Assembly (NCBI GenBank): GCA_019509785.1
Contig: JAEKLQ010000028.1
Span: forward strand, 42,464-106,463
Direction: 5' to 3'
DNA: 64,000 nt
Source: Fibrobacterota bacterium
GTDB lineage: Bacteria; Fibrobacterota; Fibrobacteria; UBA11236
The translations under genes were made by a program, and so were the position numbers. The notes below the pieces were generated by a model that did no database searches, had not been told where the DNA came from, and saw only the letters and a program-made list of their open reading frames with translations. Below, in pieces: positions 57,767 through 64,000 of the stretch; positions within the stretch are counted from its first letter, which is position 1, and every line of letters starts with the position of its first letter.

Positions 57767-58723
57767 TCAGGCCTGTCCCTGATTCGACGCCGCGTGCCCG
57801 TCCGGAGGCATGTCGCCGCCGTCATGCCATGCCGTCATGTCCGACAGGACCTTCTCGTCCTGCACGTTGGGCGGATAACCGAAATCATTGCGGAAGTCGG
57901 CGATCTGCTCCTCGCGCGTCGATCCCAGATAGCCCAGGTTGGCCAGCATCAACGGGACGCCGGCATCCCCGTCGCCGATGCGGAGATGGATCTTGTTGCG
58001 GTACGATTCACCCTGCTTCCCGTTGGGATCCTCCCAGGCCAGATCGATCCACTCCAGGGTATCCGGAACGGTAAACTCCGCCCATCCTTCCCCGTCGGCG
58101 GTGCCGTTGCGGGTCGCGCCGTCCGCGCCTTCGCCGCTCCAGGCCGTATTCGGGATCGGGTTGCCATGCGGGTCGGTAAGGCGGATGGAATATCCGACCG
58201 GGTCCCCTTTGCCCGGGCTGGCGGGCGCGCCGGAATCGTCCGCCTCGGGCTGGCCGGGATAGGTGCCGCCTTCATGCCAATCCATGAGGGCATCGCGAAT
58301 GTCGTTGATCTCGCCCGTGGGTTCCAAGCCGAAATGCGTCTGGTAGGCCATGACTTGATCCGCCAAGGTCGCTCCCGTATAGCCGAGATGGGTGAGGCGC
58401 TTTACGCAGGCCTCATCGTCGGCGGAACGGACGCCCACATCGAAGGTATTGCTCCAGGGGAAGCGATCCCCCGGGTCCCCGGATTCGGCATCCGCGCTTT
58501 CCCACTCCAGTGAGAGGGTGGCGAGGCTGTGATCCTCGATCGGGATCTCGGCGATGCCGTATTCGTCGCAGGTATACACGGTATCCGGCGCATCGGCGAT
58601 CCGGCACTTCGCGTACGGGAGCGGATCCTTGAACGGATCGGTGAGGCGTATCCGGTAACTGCAGGCGAGATAGGCCATCGCCCCGGGCACTTCGCCATCC
58701 CAACCGAATCCGCGCGCGAACAT
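57767..58723 (-). CDS. Protein with two copies each of an Ig-like and a peptidoglycan-binding-like module
   Basis: 318 aa (ATG 58723, GGGG 8 bases upstream). The unit 'RLTDPxxxPxPxA beta-domain, then L.xLGYxG.t..dQ....q..FG.....gei.D..xALxxWHxGGxxP' occurs twice (YRIRLTDPFKDPLPYA ... LTHLGYTG ... WHEGG, and YSIRLTDPHGNPIPNT ... LANLGYLG ... WHDGG). The second half of each unit resembles peptidoglycan-binding domain 1. Cys residues occur only in the first copy. Likely a structural adaptor or spike-associated protein; function unknown. Confidence 0.6.
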   Translation of the reverse strand: MFARGFGWDGEVPGAMAYLACSYRIRLTDPFKDPLPYAKCRIADAPDTVYTCDEYGIAEIPIEDHSLATLSLEWESADAESGDPGDRFPWSNTFDVGVRSADDEACVKRLTHLGYTGATLADQVMAYQTHFGLEPTGEINDIRDALMDWHEGGTYPGQPEADDSGAPASPGKGDPVGYSIRLTDPHGNPIPNTAWSGEGADGATRNGTADGEGWAEFTVPDTLEWIDLAWEDPNGKQGESYRNKIHLRIGDGDAGVPLMLANLGYLGSTREEQIADFRNDFGYPPNVQDEKVLSDMTAWHDGGDMPPDGHAASNQGQA

Positions 58724-58733
58724 CTTATACCCC

Positions 58734-59345
58734 TCAGGCCTGGAACCGTTTTTGGGAATTGCGGAGATCGCCGTAGGCGACCTCGGCGAACATGGCATGC
58801 GACTTGCCGCTCGCGTCGATCACGTCCAAGGAATAGGTCTGATCCATGGGCGCATCCTCGAAAAGCACATCCACCGTCTTTTCCGCCTTCTCGTCGAATT
58901 CGCTGATGCGCTTCCGGCCCTCGAACGATCCATCATCGGATCGCAGATACAGGCTCTCGTTATTCGCCTGCGCCTTTTCCGGGGTCAAATCTATCCGGAT
59001 GCGGATAGGCCCCTTCTCGAACTTAGTATCCCCGAAGCTGGCGTTGGCATCCAGCACGACATGGGGTTCCATGGCCATATCCACCACCGCCCCTTTGAAA
59101 GACACCGCCACTTCCGCCAGGGCCCCCGCTACGCCGGCCAAGGAGGCCGCTACCTTGCCTACCGCCCCCAGGGCCCCGCTCGCCAACCCGCTTACCGCCG
59201 CCTTCGCCGTCGCGGCGGCTCCCGATACCGCCCCGCCTACCGCCGCAGCGGCACCCGCTGCCGCGCCGCCCACCGCGCCGGCCACGTCCACCTTGGGGAC
59301 GTCGATCTTAGGCGCTTCCACCTTTACGTTCAATCCGAATCCCAT
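58734..59345 (-). CDS. Glycine-zipper protein with C-terminal beta domain
   Basis: 203 aa. Residues about 20-90 are an Ala/Gly-rich hydrophobic stretch with GxxxG/AxxxG spacing (AVGGAAAGAAAAVGG, SGLASGALGAVGK), able to insert in or associate with membranes. Residues about 100-200 form a beta domain (IRIRIDLTPEKAQANNESLYLR then VDVLFEDAPMDQTYSLDV). No export signal. It lies 10 bases from each neighbour, so it is one transcript with them. It may be a cargo loader or pore element. No family recognised. Confidence 0.55.
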   Translation of the reverse strand: MGFGLNVKVEAPKIDVPKVDVAGAVGGAAAGAAAAVGGAVSGAAATAKAAVSGLASGALGAVGKVAASLAGVAGALAEVAVSFKGAVVDMAMEPHVVLDANASFGDTKFEKGPIRIRIDLTPEKAQANNESLYLRSDDGSFEGRKRISEFDEKAEKTVDVLFEDAPMDQTYSLDVIDASGKSHAMFAEVAYGDLRNSQKRFQA

Positions 59346-59355
59346 GCGCCCTTCC

Positions 59356-61014
59356 TTAAGCCCCGTTGGACGACTTGACGTGCCCGGGCACCGTCTTGGC
59401 CGTCGGGTACTTGAGTTTCGAGATCCCGATCTTATAACCGTTCTTCGAGGAGGCCAGGGTGTACTCGCCTTTCACCAGCCCGGTGAAAGAGACGAAGCCA
59501 TGGGCATCGCAGGTCGAGCTGCCGCCGGTAGGGCCTTTCAGTTCGACTTCGGCGAACGGCACGGGTTGTTTCTTGGCGTCGATGATTTGGACGTGGATGC
59601 CGTGGTTCTCGAAATCGTCGGTGTCTTCGACCTTCTCGAGCCAATGCGGGTAAGCGCCCGACGAGGAGGACGTCGTCGCCGCGGGGCGGGGATCGATCTC
59701 CTTCTCGAAAAAGAAAGCCTCCAATCTCCGTTCGTCGGCTTCCACGCCGGAAGCGCCGGCAATATCCTTGCAATGCCCATCCACCCCGTGGGCTATCGGC
59801 GTTACGGAATCGGCCAGGGTGGTGCCCCTCAAATCCATATAAGCTGCCCGCGGCCGTGCCCGAGTAATAGGGTTTGCCTCCCGCGGGAAGGGCGGAGAGC
59901 ATCAATTGCATTTCCCGTGTGCCCCAGCGCGACCTGGGCTTCTTGTCCGGGCCGAATTGGTTGAGCCAAAGGCTGGGCATGGACTTGAGATAGGCCGCCA
60001 GCATTTGGGCGCGCTCGAAAGCGATCTCCGAACCGGCCATATCCTCGTCTCCGCCGGCATGGCCGACCAGCAGGACCTGGGCCTGCGGAAAGGCCTGGTG
60101 CTTGGCGATGATTTTCTTGATCCCCGGCAGGGCCTGGGGGAGCAGGAAGCTTTTATTGGCGTCGAAGATCATTCCCATCAAGCGCACGCGATGGGCGACG
60201 TCCTTGGGCCCGCCCACCGGCAAAGGGCCCGATTGGAGTTCGGCGCTGTCGCGGTGCTTGGCCCGGAAAACGTAATTGCAGTTTTCCAGGCTCTTCCCTT
60301 TGGCGTCCTTGTAATTCGGGGTCCAGAGCGTGGTATCGGCCTTGGCTTTGCCGCCATCGAGAAACCCGTCCATGGAGGCGATTTTCTCCAGTTCCCCGTT
60401 CGGGAGCAAGGCATGCACCGTGAAGCCCACCCGGGTAAGGTGGCTGCTTTCCGGCGGCAACTCCCCTTCCACCGAAAAGCCCATCTTCTGGTTGAAGACT
60501 CCGCGTTCCGCGTCCCAGACCGGATTGAAGAGCCGCACGGCGGACTTCTTGACGGGCTCTTCCGGCGGGGGCTCGACCGGGGCCGTATCCAGGAGCCTAT
60601 CCTCCAGGGAAGATTCCTCCTCCAAGGGTTTATAGGAACGCCCTGCGCCGCCGCTCTTGAATTTCTTGAGCGCCTCGTCCAACGATCGCAACTGCGCTCC
60701 GCCCGTCCCGGTGCGCAACGCATCGAACTTGCTTCGGAAGGATTCGCGGTCTTTGTCGATCAAGGCGCGCTCCGAGGGAAAGGCTTCGTAGGGCCGGAAA
60801 CCGTTCCCGGAGGGGGCGGCGGTTCGGGCGATTCTACCTGCAAACTATTAATCCGGACTATTGATGGCACTGGGATTCGGCCAGGGGCGGTTATCTGGGA
60901 GGCCAAGCGGGGCGGGGCCTGGAGGGAATTCGCCCCTCCGAAAAATTCTTGATACAAACCATGGCGTTCAGGCTTCCAATACCGAATAGGCTTTACCGCA
61001 GTCTTCTTGGTCAT
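59356..61014 (-). CDS. OmpA-domain protein with C-terminal Ig-like domain, split by two compensating frameshifts
   Basis: The locus reads as three overlapping frames. Segment 1 (from ATG 61014, MTKKTAVKPIRYWKPERHG) ends early. Segment 2 (about 60815-59828) holds an OmpA/MotB-like peptidoglycan-binding domain (GMIFDANKSFLLP, VLLVGHAGGDED, ERAQMLAAYL). Segment 3 (59838-59356) holds a carboxypeptidase-regulatory-like domain (VPFAEVELKG). Adding one base to the G5 run at 60812-60816 (C5 on the coding strand) and removing one from the C4 run at 59825-59828 joins them into one protein of about 550 aa. Segments 1 and 3 are in the same frame. Either homopolymer errors or a decayed/phase-variable gene. 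The TTG at 60763 is a poor start. Confidence 0.7.
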
Positions 61015-61175
61015 GGCTTGGCTCTTGGGGCGGCATCAGACTCTGATTGAGGAATCTATATAGCCGGACACAAAAGGGATGTGACGGCCATCAACATCCT
61101 ATCAGGGAGAACCAGGGGTGGATGGGGATTTCGCCAGGACCCTACGGGCGGGCCAAGCCATGGGTAGCCATTCCC

Positions 61176-61715
61176 TCAGTCTGTCTTGATCCTCGAGACG
61201 TGCCTTTGGGATGGCGGGTCCTCGCCATGGATGAAGGCATCGAGGAAAGCGGCTACGGTCACGACTTGATCCACGGGCGGGAACCCCTTGCACCAGATTT
61301 GCGCGCCTTTCCTATCCCGGCAATGAATCCGGATTGCCCTTACCCGGGGCCCCCTTCCTCCTACCGTATGGACTTCGAAAGGATCCGGGAGCAACTCCAA
61401 TGTCCTTTCCAAGGACCCGCGGCGAAGCCGAATCTCACGGGAGCCTCGGACGAAAACGAGGATGGGGGTTATCTCGCGGGGGACGAACTTAAGGGTCAAG
61501 AGGCCGGCGGTAAACACGGCGAACGCTCCGAATTGGAACTCCCTGTCCTTGGAGATGCAGAAAACCAGGACCGCAAGGAAAATGGCGAAGACCGCGAAAG
61601 CCCGGATATAGGACTTGAGCCTGATGTCGGTCGCCCGGATCTCAAGCCGGTTTCCGTCCATGGATTCGATGGGAAGGGTGTCGTCGAAATCGAATCCGGT
61701 TCCCTCCGGCTTCAT
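61176..61715 (-). CDS. Membrane protein with two TM helices, possible immunity
   Basis: 179 aa from the ATG at 61715 (overlaps the upstream gene as ATGA). Two adjacent helices (YIRAFAVFAIFLAVLVFC and FGAFAVFTAGLLTLKFV) are followed by a soluble domain starting PREITPILVFVRGSREIRL, similar in layout to a PH-like membrane protein. No named family. Coupled to the next small membrane protein. In a cassette with a membrane-acting toxin, it could be immunity. Confidence 0.55.
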   Translation of the reverse strand: MKPEGTGFDFDDTLPIESMDGNRLEIRATDIRLKSYIRAFAVFAIFLAVLVFCISKDREFQFGAFAVFTAGLLTLKFVPREITPILVFVRGSREIRLRRGSLERTLELLPDPFEVHTVGGRGPRVRAIRIHCRDRKGAQIWCKGFPPVDQVVTVAAFLDAFIHGEDPPSQRHVSRIKTD

Positions 61716-61975
61716 CGCCTGGCCAGCATCCACGCCACGACGCCGATGTAATAGATCACGAAGACCAAGGCCATGCCTTTGCGCCGGGAGCCGCTTCCGG
61801 CGGAAGCGGACCCGCCCTGTAACATGTAAGATACCCCTTGGGCGAAAACCCCCGAGCCTAGCAGGAAATTGGCGAAGAGGGGGCTGCCCGGCGAGTACCC
61901 CCGCTTGAGGCAAGCGATGCCGAGGACGAAGGCGCCGGTCACGATGAGCAATAGGCCCAGGTATTTCTTTTGCAT
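61712..61975 (-). CDS. Small membrane protein (87 aa)
   Basis: Three hydrophobic segments (YLGLLLIVTGAFVLGIACL, FANFLLGSGVFAQGVSYML and MALVFVIYYIGVVAWML) with a short Gly/Ser/Arg linker. It lies between the SUMF1 lipoprotein gene (12 bases away) and the two-TM protein, with which it overlaps by 4 bases. Function unknown; candidate immunity partner for the toxin at the right edge. Confidence 0.55.
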   Translation of the reverse strand: MQKKYLGLLLIVTGAFVLGIACLKRGYSPGSPLFANFLLGSGVFAQGVSYMLQGGSASAGSGSRRKGMALVFVIYYIGVVAWMLARR

Positions 61976-61987
61976 GGACTCCGGCTT

Positions 61988-62968
61988 TCAGCGGACTTGA
62001 AGGACGGTGCGGAAGCTTCCCCGATCGTCCGGGTCGCTGTATTGCCGGTTCCTGACCCTCCTGGTTATGCTGCCAGGAACGTTCAATTCCGGGCCCCGCA
62101 TAACGGCAAGATCGGATCGGGCCGTGAATATGCCGGGCTCAGGTACACCGGCTTCCATTAACGCGATACCCCGGGTGCGGGTATCGTCATGTCCATACGG
62201 GTTTTCGCGAATGGACGTCGCGTAATAATTCTCATCGTACCCGTCGTTTACCCATTCTTTGAAATTGTCCAGGAGATCATGAACGCCCCAGGAATCGGGC
62301 CGCCCGTAGGCCGCGGGGTGCAATGAAGAGTCGTTGTCGGCGGGGCGATCCGTATCCCCCCCGGAGGCTTCCGCGTATTCATACTCCGCTTCGGTGGGTA
62401 GACGATACCCGTTTGCGGTCATGTCCACGGCCAACCCGGTGAGGATGGAGTCCTTGATCACGAGCTCTTTGGAATATCTCCTCTCGACTATCTTGCACCC
62501 GGAGAAGCTGTAGACGGGCTTCAGGCCGTCCCGCCGGCTTTTGGCGTTCGCGAAAAGGATGGCCTGATACCAGCTTGGCAACACGGGATATGCGCCACCA
62601 TGGCGATCTCCGGGAGGCTTGCCTAGGAGGGCGTTCCAGTCCGCCTCGGTTACTTCCGCCGTATCCATGAAGAAATCCCCGACTACGACGGAATGGCTCG
62701 GCAATTGATGGGAGATCCCTACGCTCATCCCCGAATCGGCGATATGCTTCGCCTCGGCGAGGGAATCATAGGGCCCGTCGAGGCCTCCCATCCGAAAGGT
62801 TCCGCCTTTGATCAAGCGCATGCCCTTGGGAGGATGGGCCATGACGGAATCCCGGTTGGGCTTCCATTTTGGGGCGGGCGGCATCGGCAGGGTTACCTCC
62901 TGCTTTCGGCAGGCGCAGAGGGTGAGGATCATGAGGATAACGATTGCACCCGAGACGGAACGAATCAT
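61988..62968 (-). CDS. SUMF1/formylglycine-generating-enzyme-fold lipoprotein
   Basis: 326 aa. The lipobox LCAC puts the lipid on Cys20. The FGE-sulfatase fold is recognised by MRLIKGGTFRMGG near residue 50, DFFMDTAEVTEADWNALLG, YRLPTEAEYEYAEASGG and GVHDLLDNFKEWVND. It lacks an obvious pair of active-site cysteines of a true formylglycine-generating enzyme, so it may be a binding rather than catalytic member; large SUMF1-type lipoprotein families are known in Fibrobacter. The ATG shares one base with the stop of the upstream toxin gene (TAATG). Confidence 0.8.
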   Translation of the reverse strand: MIRSVSGAIVILMILTLCACRKQEVTLPMPPAPKWKPNRDSVMAHPPKGMRLIKGGTFRMGGLDGPYDSLAEAKHIADSGMSVGISHQLPSHSVVVGDFFMDTAEVTEADWNALLGKPPGDRHGGAYPVLPSWYQAILFANAKSRRDGLKPVYSFSGCKIVERRYSKELVIKDSILTGLAVDMTANGYRLPTEAEYEYAEASGGDTDRPADNDSSLHPAAYGRPDSWGVHDLLDNFKEWVNDGYDENYYATSIRENPYGHDDTRTRGIALMEAGVPEPGIFTARSDLAVMRGPELNVPGSITRRVRNRQYSDPDDRGSFRTVLQVR

Positions 62969-64000
62969 TATCTTCTCCAGGGCGGAAGGTATCCGCAGCT
63001 TCCGTTTTGGACTAGTGGCTCTGAGGGTAAAAGCGTCTTGCCATCGCCGTTCAAATCCAGTTGCGCCACCAAGTCATATTTGTATTTGCCGTTATTGGCG
63101 CGGAAGCTCGCCTGCGGATCGTCCAACTTCCAGCGCTTGAAGAATTTCCGGCCGCCCTCTTCCCCTTCATGCTCCGGCTTGGCTTCCACCGTCTGCGTTT
63201 CCGGGATCAATATCTCCTTTTCCTTGCGGGAGAAGTAGATGTCTTCCTCGAAGAGCATGGTGACGTCCTTCGCTTCCAGGCGAACCTTGAAGCGCGATTT
63301 CCCGTCCAGGAACATTCCCGCCTCGACGCAAAGGACCAGATAATATTGGTATTCCGTAAAGGATCCGTTCTCGCCGATCGACTCGGAGAGGATTTCGCCG
63401 GGCGCCACGTAGCAATCGATTTTGAACTTGGCCAGGATCTCGTGCAAGCGGTAGATCTGCTTGCCCAAATCCCCTTTTCCCGATTGGCGGTTGCCCCGCT
63501 TGCCCCAGCAGGAATTTTTGGCCCACTCCTCCAGATCCGACTCGGTGAAGAGGTAAACCAAGGCCGTGCCCGCGATCAAAAGCAATCCCCCGATCAGCAA
63601 CCATGGAAATGCCGCCATTCCCAAGAAGGCGCTGCCTTCGCCGAGAAATTCCAAAACGCCCCCTACGCCGAGCGCGACGGAAGAAAGCGCCGTCAAGGCG
63701 AAACCGGCCGCAAGACCGTAGTGCCCCTTCCCCAAATTCAGGATCGCCTTCCGGGTATTCAGGACGACGTCGATCAGGACCCCGATTACCCCAAGGATCA
63801 ATCCGGCCAGTTCCGCGCCGAGCTTTTTTATGGTTTGCTTAAGCAAGCCGCACAGGGCCTGGATGCTGTCGGATATGGCGCTGGCGATTTCACCGGCGCC
63901 CCAAAGCTTGTCCGAAGAATTCCGGGCGTTCCCGAATTCGCATAAGCAATGCAGCAGGTTCCCGATTTCGAGGGACAGCAGAAGCCATTTGCTGATCTTT
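62968..64000 (-). CDS. C-terminal part of a VasX/BTH_I2691-like membrane toxin, N terminus beyond window
   Basis: The frame is open to the right edge (last codons encode KISKWLLLSLEIGN), so the true start lies outside. Visible: a hydrophobic region with three to four helices (LAGLILGVIGVLIDVVLN, LAAGFALTALSSVALGVGG, FPWLLIGGLLLIAGTALVYLF) followed by the ESDLEEWAKNSCWGKR segment and a beta-rich end. Helix bundle plus T-x-LEEW and WG is typical of the C termini of VasX-type T6SS pore-forming effectors. Assignment is by pattern; VgrG/Hcp would be expected further right. Confidence 0.6.
   Translation of the reverse strand, partial: KISKWLLLSLEIGNLLHCLCEFGNARNSSDKLWGAGEIASAISDSIQALCGLLKQTIKKLGAELAGLILGVIGVLIDVVLNTRKAILNLGKGHYGLAAGFALTALSSVALGVGGVLEFLGEGSAFLGMAAFPWLLIGGLLLIAGTALVYLFTESDLEEWAKNSCWGKRGNRQSGKGDLGKQIYRLHEILAKFKIDCYVAPGEILSESIGENGSFTEYQYYLVLCVEAGMFLDGKSRFKVRLEAKDVTMLFEEDIYFSRKEKEILIPETQTVEAKPEHEGEEGGRKFFKRWKLDDPQASFRANNGKYKYDLVAQLDLNGDGKTLLPSEPLVQNGSCGYLPPWRR

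Noticed and set aside
60760..61014. Independent 84-aa gene
   Set aside because: It runs in the same frame as the C-terminal segment and joins the OmpA segment by a single-base shift, so it is better read as the 5' end of that gene.

Overview
The window is a GC-rich, gene-dense chromosomal segment from a Gram-negative bacterium. It encodes predicted outer-membrane barrels, many lipoproteins, two M48 lipoproteins and a FlgD-like/type IX-style C-terminal sorting domain. These traits, with futalosine menaquinone synthesis (mqnC), a formylglycine-fold (SUMF1) lipoprotein and very large FG-GAP/PKD surface proteins, suggest the FCB group, most likely an uncultured Fibrobacterota lineage. That placement is an inference; no rRNA gene is present. 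No gene-free stretch exceeds 300 bases. The longest gap (25250-25544) holds a 6S RNA candidate.

Layout. (1) 1-4305: 3' part of a UDP-glucuronate decarboxylase gene, then bioD-bioF-bioH/G-bioC on the minus strand with an intrinsic terminator after bioD. (2) 4449-4522: tRNA-Val(GAC). (3) 4545-15044: a minus-strand operon of an ECF sigma factor, a zinc-finger anti-sigma factor, a caspase-fold protein with a possible C-terminal barrel, a lipoprotein, and an 1861-aa FG-GAP protein that contains a second clan-CD-like peptidase domain. The first four genes overlap by 4 bases each. (4) 15219-25544: thrS-infC-rpmI-rplT, an inverted ABC transporter pair, pheS-pheT, zapB-like, zapA and the 6S RNA candidate. 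(5) 25545-34433: folD, ispA, dxs, an RNA 2'-O-methyltransferase, a rhomboid protease, a CoA-binding protein, a membrane protein, an M48 lipoprotein and a HAD hydrolase. (6) 34503-44020: hybrid histidine kinase, second M48 protein, moaD-moaE-mqnC (minus), fused E1 dehydrogenase, XRE regulator, barrel protein, DUF3592-type protein.

(7) 44111-55103: an envelope cluster with a giant bifunctional penicillin-binding protein, two paralogous TPR-like/single-TM proteins on either side of a PKD/cadherin-like/LamG lipoprotein, an FHA-TM-lytic transglycosylase fusion, a lipase-like hydrolase and a small secreted protein. A shared theme of peptidoglycan synthesis and cleavage under phosphothreonine control is plausible.

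(8) 55121-64000: a minus-strand cassette that looks like toxin/effector cargo of a contractile injection system. In transcription order it has the C-terminal part of a VasX-like membrane toxin (running off the right edge), a SUMF1 lipoprotein, two small membrane proteins (possible immunity), an OmpA-domain protein split by two compensating frameshifts, a glycine-zipper protein, a protein with duplicated modules, a HEINH zincin and a protein joining an annexin-like repeat to a Cys-enzyme-like domain.

The two best candidates for undescribed biology are the sigma/anti-sigma/caspase operon (4545-15044) and the annexin/zincin effector cassette (55121-64000). Two palindromic G-run elements (21780-21869 and 31538-31612) are a further unexplained repeat family.
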